Origin: JBBDJB01 sp040880125
GTDB taxonomy: Bacteria; Planctomycetota; Planctomycetia; Pirellulales; JBBDJB01
Assembly: GCA_040880125.1 (NCBI GenBank)
Contig: JBBDJB010000054.1
Location: 62,001 to 126,000 of the forward strand
Length of the DNA: 64,000 bases
Direction of reading: 5' to 3'
Under the pieces are notes generated by a model. The model saw only the letters and a list, made by a program, of their open reading frames with translations. It had not been told where the DNA came from and searched no databases. The translations under genes were made by a program, and so were the position numbers. This document shows, piece by piece, positions 27,244-35,458 of this stretch; positions within the stretch are counted from its first letter, which is position 1, and each line of letters opens with the position of its first letter.

Positions 27244-28674
27244 ATGCAAGCAACCGAAGACATCATCCGTAGCGTCGTCCAGCAGGTGTTGGCCGAAGTG
27301 GGCGGGATCCCGCCGGTCTCCAGTAATGGCTACGCCGGCCGGTACGGCATCTTCAACGACGTCGACGAAGCGGTAGCCGCCGCCAACGAGGCGTTCGACC
27401 GGCTTAGCGAGCGCACCATGGAGGATCGAAAGCGGATCATCGACCACATCCGCCGCATCTCGATCGAGCAGAGCGTCGAGCTGGGCACGATGGAGATGGA
27501 AGAGACGAAGATCGGACGCCTCCAGCACAAAATCGAAAAGCTCAAGACGCTCGGCGAGCGGACGCCTGGCGTCGAGTTCATGCGGAGCGAGGTCTTCAGT
27601 GGCGATCACGGCCTGGCAGTCATCGAGCACGCGCCGTTTGGCGTGATCGGAGCCATCACGCCGGTGACACATTCGCTGCCGACGATCACCGGCAACGCGG
27701 TGAGCATGATCGCCGCGGGCAACACGCTGGTGGTCAATCCTCATCCCAGCGGCAAGCGCGTGGCGGTCGAGGGCGTGCGGCGGTTCAATGAGGCCATCTA
27801 CCGCGATTTGGGCATCGACAACCTCATCTGCGTGATCGCCGAGCCGACGCTCGAATCGGCCGAGGGGATCTTCGCGCATCGGGGCATCCACTTGATCTGC
27901 GTCACTGGGGGGCCGGCAGTGGCTCGCGCCGCCCTGAACAGCGGCAAGCGTGCGATCGTGGCTGGTCCGGGCAACCCGCCGGTGGTGGTCGACGAAACGG
28001 CCGATCTGGACAACGCTGCCCGATCGATCATCCAAGGCGCCTCGTACGACAACAACCTGCTGTGCATAGCGGAGAAAGAAGTATTCGTCGTCGGGCAGGT
28101 GTTCGACCGGATGATGACCGCCATGGAACGGGCCGGGGCGGTGCGGCTCAACCCACGTGAAGTCGACGCGCTTACCCGGGCTGCCATCACCACCGTCGGC
28201 GAAGGCGATCGCCGGCACGACGTTCCGGTGAAAGAGTACCTGGGCCAGGACGCGGCCGTGCTGGCGCGTGCGGCCGGACGGCAGGTGTCGCCGGACACGG
28301 AGTTGATCTTCGGCGAAACCGACGAGAGCAACCCTTTCGTGCCGGTCGAGCAGATGATGCCCTTCGTGCCCTTTGTGCGCGTGCGGGATATCGATGAAGC
28401 GATCGCCAAGGCCAAGCACTACGAACACGGCTTCCGCCACACGAGCATCATTCACACGAACAACGTCCGCAACATGACGAAGATGGGCCGCGCGATGGAC
28501 ACCACGCTGTTCGTCAAGAACGGCCCTTGCATGGCGTCGCTGGGGTTGGGTGGCGAAGGATACATCTCCTTCTCGATCGCTACGCCGACGGGCGAAGGTG
28601 TTACTACGCCGCTCACCTTCACCCGCGAGCGTCGCTGCTCGCTGATCGACGATTTGCACATTCTGGGGAAGTAG
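27244..28674 (+). CDS. CoA-acylating aldehyde dehydrogenase of the microcompartment
   Basis: 476 residues, PduP/EutE-like. Oxidises an aldehyde with NAD and CoA to acyl-CoA, here most likely lactaldehyde to lactoyl-CoA. The N-terminal 20 residues (ATEDIIRSVVQQVLAEVGG) are an amphipathic helix of encapsulation-peptide type, followed by a linker. The nucleophile is Cys274 in DNNLLCIAEKEV, and the HSLPTITGN and GPGNPPVVVD segments are typical. The glycine-rich segment MASLGLGGEGY near the C-terminus also fits the family. Only weak Shine-Dalgarno pairing precedes the ATG. Confidence 0.93.
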   Translation: MQATEDIIRSVVQQVLAEVGGIPPVSSNGYAGRYGIFNDVDEAVAAANEAFDRLSERTMEDRKRIIDHIRRISIEQSVELGTMEMEETKIGRLQHKIEKLKTLGERTPGVEFMRSEVFSGDHGLAVIEHAPFGVIGAITPVTHSLPTITGNAVSMIAAGNTLVVNPHPSGKRVAVEGVRRFNEAIYRDLGIDNLICVIAEPTLESAEGIFAHRGIHLICVTGGPAVARAALNSGKRAIVAGPGNPPVVVDETADLDNAARSIIQGASYDNNLLCIAEKEVFVVGQVFDRMMTAMERAGAVRLNPREVDALTRAAITTVGEGDRRHDVPVKEYLGQDAAVLARAAGRQVSPDTELIFGETDESNPFVPVEQMMPFVPFVRVRDIDEAIAKAKHYEHGFRHTSIIHTNNVRNMTKMGRAMDTTLFVKNGPCMASLGLGGEGYISFSIATPTGEGVTTPLTFTRERRCSLIDDLHILGK

Positions 28675-28725
28675 TCACGTGGTCGAGGTCGCCGCCGCGG
28701 TGCCCTCACAGACAGACGAAACAAA

Positions 28726-28980
28726 ATGCTTTCCGCCCGGGTAGTCGGACATGCCACGGCCACGATCAAGCACTCGACCTTGTCGGGTTGGCGATTGCTG
28801 GTCGTGCAACCGCTGTTGATCGACGGGGTGACGCCTGACGGCGATCCGCAGTTGGCGGTCGACCCGTTCGGTGCGGCGCGGGGGGCGACCGTCATCATCA
28901 CCAGCGACGGGCGGGAAACTCGCGGCCTGTTGGGAAACACCACGCCTGTGCGGTGGAGCGTGATGGGAATCCTCGACTGA
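28726..28980 (+). CDS. Microcompartment vertex protein, BMC-P / EutN-type (second copy)
   Basis: 84 residues, a minimal PF03319 domain. MLSARVVGHATATIKHSTLSG and GWRLLVVQPL give the first strands, and LLGNTTPVRWSVMGILD the last. It has the shortest sequence of the three pentamer genes. The TGA stop overlaps the next start by one base (TGATG), so the two products are probably made in fixed proportion. No strong ribosome-binding site is visible before this start. Confidence 0.9.
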   Translation: MLSARVVGHATATIKHSTLSGWRLLVVQPLLIDGVTPDGDPQLAVDPFGAARGATVIITSDGRETRGLLGNTTPVRWSVMGILD

Positions 28981-29687
28981 TGAGTCAGCCAAACGGGCAA
29001 ATTGAACGGATCGTCCAGGAGGTAATGCGGCGACTGCGCACCTCGGGAAGCACGTCGAGCGGAGTCGCTTCGTCTGCGACGAGCGATGCGAGCGAATCAG
29101 GCGGCGAACTGCGGATCGACCGGCGGCTGATTAGCTTGAGCTACCTGGAGGGACGGCTCGACGGCGTGCGGCACGTTCGCATTCCGGTGGGCGCTGTAGT
29201 CACTCCCTCGGCACGCGATCTGTTGACGGAGCGGGGCGTGCGGCTGGCGACTGCCGCAGCTTGCCAGCCGTGTGACACGACCGCCGCCGAGTCGGTGATC
29301 GGGGTGGTCGATTCCGCCGTATGTATCGACCAGTTGGCAAAGGACGTGGAACGAGAAGGGCTCGCGACGACATGCATCGCCGCGGTCGGACTGGTGGAAG
29401 CGGTGAAAGAGTTGACGGAGGTGCTTCACGAAGGGCAGGGCAGGGGAGTGCTCGTCACCGCTCGCGCGGCCGCGGCCGTTTGCCTGGCGAATCGCCAGCG
29501 CGGCCTGCGCGCCGTCGAAGCGTGCGGCGACGCAGACGACGAGAAACGTTGGCAGTCAGTGGCGGCCAACTTGCTGGTGGTTGACCCGGCCGGCATGAGC
29601 CGCTTTGGACTGACGCAACTGGCCAAGCAATTCCTGCGGGCGGAAGCGGCGGAATGTCCGGCGGAGTTGCGCGAGGCACTTGGTTGA
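28980..29687 (+). CDS. BMC-associated probable cargo protein of unknown function
   Basis: 235 residues. The first 16 residues (SQPNGQIERIVQEVMRRLRT) are an amphipathic helix that matches the encapsulation helices of the neighbouring enzymes. A Ser/Thr/Ala-rich linker follows to about 38. The next part (RIPVGAVVTPSARDLLTERGVRLA) looks like the N-terminal domain of EutT/EutQ-type proteins. The remaining region, with VCLANRQRGLRAVEACG and SVAANLLVVDPAG, weakly recalls RpiB/LacA sugar-phosphate isomerases but lacks their full active-site pattern. I do not assign a reaction. Confidence 0.75.
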   Translation: MSQPNGQIERIVQEVMRRLRTSGSTSSGVASSATSDASESGGELRIDRRLISLSYLEGRLDGVRHVRIPVGAVVTPSARDLLTERGVRLATAAACQPCDTTAAESVIGVVDSAVCIDQLAKDVEREGLATTCIAAVGLVEAVKELTEVLHEGQGRGVLVTARAAAAVCLANRQRGLRAVEACGDADDEKRWQSVAANLLVVDPAGMSRFGLTQLAKQFLRAEAAECPAELREALG

Positions 29688-29747
29688 AAACCGAAAGCGA
29701 CTGCGAAACGACCTACACTTGATCTGAGGAACGAGAAAGGCAGCGAA

Positions 29748-30050
29748 ATGCGAATCGCGGAAATGGTCGGCACCGTCACGCTCAACCGAAGCCATCCGAG
29801 TTTGGGGCGTGGGCGGTTTCGTCTGGCGCGGCCGCTGTCTCTGGCCGAGTTGGCCGGCGGTGCGGCTGACGACACGGAGACGCTGGTCGTCTACGACGAC
29901 CTGGGGGCAGGGCAGGGGAGCCGCATCGCGGTGAGCGAAGGCGCCGAGGCCGCGCAGCCGTTTCACCCAGAGGTCAAGCCGATTGACGCCTACAACGCAG
30001 CCATTCTTGATCAGGTGGACGTCGAGAATCTGCCGCCCGAGGAGAAGTGA
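29748..30050 (+). CDS. Microcompartment vertex protein, BMC-P / EutN-type (third copy)
   Basis: 100 residues, one PF03319 domain with an unusual central insert. MRIAEMVGTVTLNRSHPSL and GRFRLARPLSLAEL start the barrel, TLVVYDDLGAGQGSRIAVSEG is the conserved middle, and PIDAYNAAILDQVDV replaces the usual ending. A C-terminal acidic tail is present. Three different pentamer genes and no trimer (BMC-T) gene is the pattern expected for the PVM locus type. Confidence 0.9.
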   Translation: MRIAEMVGTVTLNRSHPSLGRGRFRLARPLSLAELAGGAADDTETLVVYDDLGAGQGSRIAVSEGAEAAQPFHPEVKPIDAYNAAILDQVDVENLPPEEK

Positions 30051-30139
30051 TCGCCAATCGTCAAACTCAGCGGTGCTTCGACACGGACACTCGCGACAAA
30101 GACAAATCACAACCAGCAGGAAAGCAGTAACTGTCGCTT

Positions 30140-30216
30140 GAAAATGGGATTGGCTCCGAGCACGTGAAGTGCGGTCCCCTCGAGCTTGGCGCCGGCGAGG
30201 TGCCAGTCCCATTTTA
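30140..30216. repeat. Repeat E copy upstream of the aldolase gene
   Basis: GAAAATGGGATTGGCTCCGA at the left is complementary at its end to CCAGTCCCATTTTAC at the right. It lies in the 201-base gap before the aldolase gene. Confidence 0.75.
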
Positions 30217-30251
30217 CAACGCGCTGATAGCCGAGAGGAAAACAATCGACC

Positions 30252-31145
30252 ATGGTAAACGTACATAAGCTCAAGCAAGAAATCTGCGAGATCGGCGACC
30301 GGATCTATAAGAAGGGGTTCGCGGCCGCCAACGACGGCAACATCACGTATCGCATCGGCGAGAACGAAGTCCTCTGCACGCCGACCATGCACTGCAAGGG
30401 CTTTTTGAAGCCGGAGGACATCTGCACGGTCGACATGGAGGGCAATCAGATTGGCGGCCACAAGAAGCGCAGCAGCGAGGCCCTGTTGCATCTGCAGATC
30501 ATGAAAGCCCGGCCGGACATCAAGAGCGTGGTGCATTGCCACCCGCCGCACGCCACGGCGTTCGCGGTCGCCCGCGAGGCAATTCCGCAGTGCGTGCTGC
30601 CGGAAGTCGAGGTCTTCCTGGGCGACGTGCCGATCACCAAGTACGAGACGCCCGGCGGCCAAGAGTTCGCCAATACAATCTTGCCCTACGTGCAAAACAC
30701 CAACGTCATCATCCTGGCCAATCACGGCACCGTCAGCTACGGCGAAACGGTCGAGCGGGCGTACTGGTGGACCGAGATTCTGGACGCCTATTGCCGGATC
30801 TTGATGCTCGCCCGCAGCCTGGGACCGATCCATTACTTCTCCGAGAAGAAGGAGCGGGAACTGCTGGAGCTCAAGCAGAAGTGGGGCTTCACCGATCCGC
30901 GCAACACCGAGCAGTACCAGAGCTGCGACATCTGCGCGAACGACATCTTCCGCGAGAGCTGGGCCGATACCGGAGTGGATCATCGGGCCTTTGCGCCGCC
31001 GCCGCCCATGAAGCCGGGCGCCAAGCATTCGCCCGCACCGACCGCTGGTCCGACAAGCGGCGCCGCGACGCCCGCGCCGCTGGATACCGAGGCCCTTGTC
31101 CAGACGATTACCGACCGCGTGATGGCGGAGTTGCAGGGGCGCTAG
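30252..31145 (+). CDS. Class II sugar-phosphate aldolase of the microcompartment
   Basis: 297 residues. Resembles L-fuculose-/rhamnulose-1-phosphate aldolases (PF00596), which cleave the sugar phosphate to lactaldehyde and dihydroxyacetone phosphate. Zinc ligands are His95 and His97 in HCHPPH and His158 in LANHGT; the acid/base is Glu76 in RSSEALLH. The catalytic core ends near residue 240. A Pro/Ala-rich linker then carries a C-terminal amphipathic helix (DTEALVQTITDRVMAELQ), a probable encapsulation peptide placed at the opposite end from the other cargo enzymes. A GAGAGG ribosome-binding site precedes the ATG. Confidence 0.92.
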   Translation: MVNVHKLKQEICEIGDRIYKKGFAAANDGNITYRIGENEVLCTPTMHCKGFLKPEDICTVDMEGNQIGGHKKRSSEALLHLQIMKARPDIKSVVHCHPPHATAFAVAREAIPQCVLPEVEVFLGDVPITKYETPGGQEFANTILPYVQNTNVIILANHGTVSYGETVERAYWWTEILDAYCRILMLARSLGPIHYFSEKKERELLELKQKWGFTDPRNTEQYQSCDICANDIFRESWADTGVDHRAFAPPPPMKPGAKHSPAPTAGPTSGAATPAPLDTEALVQTITDRVMAELQGR

Positions 31146-31153
31146 CGGATTGT

Positions 31154-31312
31154 GCACAGACAGGAATGTCTGTGCCACGTTGATATGCTCCCTCTCCCCA
31201 TCGGGGAGAGGGCCGGGGAGATGGGGATAGCTGGACTCGCACGAGTTTAGCCGACATCCGGGGCAGGGTGAATTTTTACGATTCAGCCACGACGGGAATG
31301 TCTGTGCCACCA
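31154..31312. repeat. Cluster of repeats A, B, D and a second half A
   Basis: Repeat A is at 31154-31179, repeat B at 31189-31224, repeat D at 31228-31253 and a half repeat A at about 31294-31312. Together they fill most of the gap between the aldolase and dehydrogenase genes. Confidence 0.8.
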
Positions 31313-31346
31313 AAATCAATCGACGCACCTTTAGCTTGAGAGTGTC

Positions 31347-32288
31347 ATGAAAGTCAGCATCATTGGCGGCGGAGGACTGGTAGGGTCGTGTGCGGGCTTC
31401 GCGCTGCAGACCGGCGGAGTCTTTCGCGAGATCGCCCTGCTGGACGTCAACCAGGAGCTGGCCGCCGGCCAGGCGCTCGATCTATTGCACGGCGGGCCCA
31501 GCACGGCCGACCAGATTATCACCTCCGGCGGTTACGAGCACGTTCCCGACAGCGACGTCATCTGCATCACCGCCGGCCTGCGCCGCAAGCCGGACGAGAG
31601 CCGGCTCGATCTGATCAACCGCAACGTCGACCTGTTCCTCACGATCCTAGGCGAGATCCAAAAGGTGGGCCACCGCTCTGATGCGGTCGTGCTGGTCGTC
31701 TCCAACCCGGTTGATATCCTGACGTACCTGGCGGCGGCCCGGCTCGATCTCCCCAGCCGTCAGGTCCTCGGTCTGGGGACGCAGCTCGATACCATCCGCT
31801 TCCGCAGTCTTATTGCGCAGCAACTGAAAGCCCCGCCGACGCAGGTGTCGGCGCTGATCCTCGGCGAACACGGTGACAGCATGGTGCCGATCTGGTCGAG
31901 CGCCAATCTGGCCGGCTTGCCGCTGGACAAGTACCCCGGCTGGAACGCCAACATGGCCAGCGAGCTGTTCACCCGCACCAAAGGCTCCGGGGCGGAAGTC
32001 ATCCGCGGCAAGGGCGGCGCCGGCTTTGCCGTGGGCATCGCCATCCGCGACGTCTTGCACGCCGTGGCGCTCGACAGCCGGCAGGTGCTGCCGGTCTCCA
32101 GCGTGCAGGAAGGCTGCTACGGCGTGCGCGACGTGGCCCTGTCCGTGCCGACCGTGGTCGGGCGATCGGGCGTGGTCGACCGTCACCAGATCGAGCTGTG
32201 GCCGAAGGAGATGCAGGGCCTGCGCACCAGTGGCCAGGTATTGCGGCAGACACTCGATAAGGTCTTGCAGCGCATCGGCGGCCGCTAA
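31347..32288 (+). CDS. LDH/MDH-family dehydrogenase of the BMC locus
   Basis: 313 residues. Rossmann motif GGGGLVGS at residues 7-14; catalytic His175 in GEHGDS; Asp148 and Arg151 in the TQLDTIR segment. At the position that decides substrate (residue 102 of lactate dehydrogenase) it has Arg80 (AGLRRKP), as in malate dehydrogenases, not Gln. In PVM loci this gene is thought to recycle NADH. No encapsulation helix is visible. It closes the operon and converges with the HD-domain gene. Confidence 0.88.
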   Translation: MKVSIIGGGGLVGSCAGFALQTGGVFREIALLDVNQELAAGQALDLLHGGPSTADQIITSGGYEHVPDSDVICITAGLRRKPDESRLDLINRNVDLFLTILGEIQKVGHRSDAVVLVVSNPVDILTYLAAARLDLPSRQVLGLGTQLDTIRFRSLIAQQLKAPPTQVSALILGEHGDSMVPIWSSANLAGLPLDKYPGWNANMASELFTRTKGSGAEVIRGKGGAGFAVGIAIRDVLHAVALDSRQVLPVSSVQEGCYGVRDVALSVPTVVGRSGVVDRHQIELWPKEMQGLRTSGQVLRQTLDKVLQRIGGR

Positions 32289-32311
32289 ACGCGATCATCT
32301 AAAGCGGCACG

Positions 32312-33415
32312 TTAGCCGTTCCAGCCGGCCAGTTCGCGCAGGTAGTCGAGCGCTTCATCCAGCTCCGGCGCTTCCACGCCCTGTTGGCGTCCACCGCGGT
32401 CGCACCGCGCCAGCAGCTTCAGCTCTTCGTAACTTTCAGCCTGTCGCAGCCGCCGCTTCGCCCGGACGCCCAGCGTTCCGTCGAGCATCTGGTGCGCTTC
32501 CATATGATGGGCGATCAGCCAGGCGGTTCGCTCGGTGATGTAGCCTGCGAGCATCTCCAGGCCGGCTTCGACGTGCTCGCGCGGATCGACCGTCTTGCCC
32601 ACGTCGTGCAGCAGGGCCGCCAGCAGAAACTCCTCGTCGTACGGCAGCTCTTCCCGCGCCAGATCGAACACCTGCAGGCTGTGGTACAGGGCGTCGCCCT
32701 CGGGATGATACTTCGGATTCTCCCGCACGTGTTCCAACGGCAACAGCAGCGACTGGTAAACCTGGAACCGGTCGACGCCGCTTTCGACCTCGGCCAGCGC
32801 ACCGGCGACGTCCATCTCGGGATGCTCACGCTCGAGTAGTTGTTCCAACTCGGCGATGCTGGCCCGCTCGATTCCCTTGCCCGTGATGGAGCTTTTGAAG
32901 ACGTAGTGCGCCATGTCCTCGGCGTAGACGGTGATCTCGACGGGAAAGCGATCCTGCACGTGGACGTGCGTGAACACACGCTCTTCGCCCTGCTTCTGCA
33001 CCCGCTTCCGCTCGACCTGGTAGGCGATGCCCTCGACGTCCAGATCGCCGGTGACACCTTCAATACTGCTTGCAAACACGTGTAGGTCGATGTCGGAGCC
33101 TTGCCGGACGTGGCCGGTCATCACGCTGCCGATCAAGCGCGGCCTGTGGCGCCGCAGCAGCCGCATCAGGCGAAGCGCTTGCAGCCGCATGTCGCGCAGA
33201 TTGATTGATCGCCGCTCGCCTTCGAGCATCCGGGCGAGTGCCTGAATCTCGTCGCGGATTTCGGCGTTGCTGGGCAGATCTTGCGGCGGCACCCAGCCGC
33301 GGCAGAGCCGTCGGGCGGCCTTCATCTTCGCCCGATAGTACTCGGACTCTTGTCGCTGATACATCAGCCGCGCGGCTTCCCAGGCGATCTGCCGCCGCAG
33401 TTTCGTGGTGGACAT
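32312..33415 (-). CDS. Nucleotidyltransferase-HD domain protein
   Basis: 367 residues. Residues about 85-190 form a nucleotidyltransferase-like fold: GSVMTGHVRQGSDIDLHVF has the Gly-Ser motif (96-97) and the two aspartates (Asp108, Asp110). Residues 235-330 form an HD phosphohydrolase-like domain with His245 and His270-Asp271 in LLHDVGK. The arrangement resembles the catalytic parts of tRNA nucleotidyltransferases or GlnD-like enzymes but is shorter than either. Substrate unknown. It converges with the last BMC gene. Confidence 0.8.
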   Translation of the reverse strand: MSTTKLRRQIAWEAARLMYQRQESEYYRAKMKAARRLCRGWVPPQDLPSNAEIRDEIQALARMLEGERRSINLRDMRLQALRLMRLLRRHRPRLIGSVMTGHVRQGSDIDLHVFASSIEGVTGDLDVEGIAYQVERKRVQKQGEERVFTHVHVQDRFPVEITVYAEDMAHYVFKSSITGKGIERASIAELEQLLEREHPEMDVAGALAEVESGVDRFQVYQSLLLPLEHVRENPKYHPEGDALYHSLQVFDLAREELPYDEEFLLAALLHDVGKTVDPREHVEAGLEMLAGYITERTAWLIAHHMEAHQMLDGTLGVRAKRRLRQAESYEELKLLARCDRGGRQQGVEAPELDEALDYLRELAGWNG

Positions 33416-33656
33416 GCGAGAGCAAGCGCCCTGGTCGACCCGGCGCCGGGGGAAAGAGCAAAAGAATTACGGACAAGTAGAGGTTATCCAAGTATACGCC
33501 GGTCAGGTGGGGACTCAAGTGCGGCATGCCGCGATCGAAGGTCGGTGGTTAACCACGCAGCGCAGGGGACTTCGAAACGACCAAGACCGGCGGGACGGCT
33601 ACGCCCGTGCGGCAAAATCTTGTACAGTGGTGAAGTCCGCTGCACCGGGAGAAACT

Positions 33657-34688
33657 ATGGCGAATCACGTGCATCTTCAATCAAGCGCTGAGGCTCCGAA
33701 CGCAGTTTCGATAGCGGACCTGCTACCTCCTGAGCTTCGTTCGCTAGCCGATCCTCAACGCGATCTGCCGCGAATTGCTAAGGATACTCGGGCGATCCGG
33801 CAGATCGAGGCGGCACTTCCCCAAGTCCCGACGGTTCATGACCTTCATCACGGCGACGCGCGACACATCGACTTCATTCCCCCAGGCTCGGTTCACCTTG
33901 TGGTGACTTCTCCGCCATATTGGACACTGAAGGAGTATCCGGCGCAAACCGGACAGCTCGGTTGGATTGAAGACTACGACCAATTCCTACGGGAGCTCGA
34001 CAAAGTCTGGCGACGCTGTTACCGCGCGTTGGTGCCGGGAGGGCGACTGGTGTGCGTGGTCGGCGACGTGTGCCTGTCGAGGCGGAAGAACAATGGGCGC
34101 CACACGGTGGTACCGCTTCATGCGTCGATTCAGGAGCACTGTCGGAAAATCGGCTTTGACAATCTGGCTCCGATCATCTGGTACAAAATCGCGAATGCGG
34201 CGTACGAAGTGGAGCGGGGCAGCGGTGGCTTCTTGGGAAAACCGTACGAGCCGAACGGCGTGATCAAAAACGACATCGAATTCATTCTGATGCAGCGTAA
34301 GCATGGCAGCTATCGCAGTCCGTCGAGGGAAACCAGGGTGCTGAGCCTGATATCAGCGGAGAACCATCAGCAGTGGTTTCAACAGATATGGCAGGGCGTG
34401 ACCGGTGCCTCGACGCGCCATCACCCCGCCCCCTATCCGCTGGAACTGGCGGCGCGACTGATCCGCATGTTCAGTTTCGTCGGAGACGTGGTGCTCGATC
34501 CGTTCATGGGCACCGGCACCACTTGCCTGGCCGCTGCGCGATATGGGCGGAATAGCATCGGCGTCGAATTGGATTCCGATTACTTCCAGATGGCATCCAA
34601 GCGGCTCTACAAGGAAACCTACGGTCTGTTCACCGACACAACCATTCGCCTGCACCATGCCCAAGCGCCGACTAACGAAAGCTCTTGA
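33657..34688 (+). CDS. Type II DNA methyltransferase, probably N4-cytosine or N6-adenine
   Basis: 343 residues from the ATG at 33657, chosen for its GGGAGA ribosome-binding site; the open frame upstream looks non-coding. Catalytic motif IV is TSPPYW (residues 84-89). The AdoMet motif I is DPFMGTGTTCLAA (from Asp281), so the order is that of beta-class enzymes. The TSPPY form is most common in N4-cytosine methylases. It protects the host DNA from the nuclease encoded next, with which it overlaps by 32 bases. Codons are richer in A/T-ending forms than those of the neighbours, suggesting transfer. Confidence 0.88.
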   Translation: MANHVHLQSSAEAPNAVSIADLLPPELRSLADPQRDLPRIAKDTRAIRQIEAALPQVPTVHDLHHGDARHIDFIPPGSVHLVVTSPPYWTLKEYPAQTGQLGWIEDYDQFLRELDKVWRRCYRALVPGGRLVCVVGDVCLSRRKNNGRHTVVPLHASIQEHCRKIGFDNLAPIIWYKIANAAYEVERGSGGFLGKPYEPNGVIKNDIEFILMQRKHGSYRSPSRETRVLSLISAENHQQWFQQIWQGVTGASTRHHPAPYPLELAARLIRMFSFVGDVVLDPFMGTGTTCLAAARYGRNSIGVELDSDYFQMASKRLYKETYGLFTDTTIRLHHAQAPTNESS

Positions 34689-35409
34689 CCGTCGGTTATC
34701 CGAGGCCATCGCATTCTTCTGGCGAACCCGCACCAAACAAGATGCCGGGCAGGGTGTCGTCACTGGACGACGCGACTATGGCAACCGAACCGCGGCTACG
34801 GGCGGTAAGCAACTGGATGCGATCAACCTCCTGATAGCCCAGCTATTGGCAGAGGCGGGAGTTCCGCGAGAGTGCATTCACCTGATTGGCCGCGAAAACG
34901 TAACCTTACCGGGCTACTTCCGTCCCACAAAGCTTTGGGACCTCATCGTGGTTTTCCAGGACGCTCTCCTGGCAGCGTTTGAAGCGAAAGCCCTTTGCGG
35001 CCCCTCCTTCGGAAACAACTACAACAACCGGATCGAGGAGGCACTGGGCAGTTCGGTCGATATCTGGACCGCCTATCGTGAGGGAGCTTTTTCCAACTCC
35101 CCGGAACCGTTTGTCGGCTACTTCCTACTATTGGAGGAACATCCGCGGTCCATCACTCCCGTCAGCGTGAAGGAAAAGCACTTTCACGCATTCGAGGAGT
35201 TTCGCAGCGTCTCCTACGAAGTGCGGTGTGAACATTCCGTTCGGCGCATGGTTCGAGAGCGCTGTTACAACGGGGCAGCTTTCATCGTTTCACCCAAAGA
35301 AAGTGGAAAGCGTGGAGGCTTCCGGGAGCCAGCCGAGGACTTGAGCTTCGAACGGTTTGTCAAGATGATGTGTGGCCACGTGATGGCCAATTATCGGGCG
35401 CTGCAGTAG
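34657..35409 (+). CDS. Type II restriction endonuclease, XhoI/PaeR7I family
   Basis: 250 residues. The central part GYFRPTKLWDLIVV and EAKALCGPSFGNNYNNRIEEALGS is, as far as I can judge by eye, the XhoI/PaeR7I family (PF04555). The PD-(D/E)xK centre is Asp95, Glu109 and Lys111. That family cuts CTCGAG, but the specificity of this member is unproven. Several CTCGAG sites exist in the window (11493, 18166, 32831), so if active it needs methylation protection. No controller gene is visible. The frame after 34543 is longer, but the ATG at 34657 gives the normal family length. Confidence 0.88.
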   Translation: MPKRRLTKALDRRLSEAIAFFWRTRTKQDAGQGVVTGRRDYGNRTAATGGKQLDAINLLIAQLLAEAGVPRECIHLIGRENVTLPGYFRPTKLWDLIVVFQDALLAAFEAKALCGPSFGNNYNNRIEEALGSSVDIWTAYREGAFSNSPEPFVGYFLLLEEHPRSITPVSVKEKHFHAFEEFRSVSYEVRCEHSVRRMVRERCYNGAAFIVSPKESGKRGGFREPAEDLSFERFVKMMCGHVMANYRALQ

Positions 35410-35458
35410 TCATGTCATGCGCTCTCCGGTCCTGATAAGCGGTACAAGTACACATCCC

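Noticed and set aside
27223..28659. Long minus-strand open frame opposite the BMC aldehyde dehydrogenase
   Set aside because: His/Arg/Asp-rich shadow of the plus-strand gene with no conserved domain.
29556..31328. Minus-strand open frame across BMC-P and aldolase genes
   Set aside because: It crosses several real genes and repeats and has no domain-like segments.
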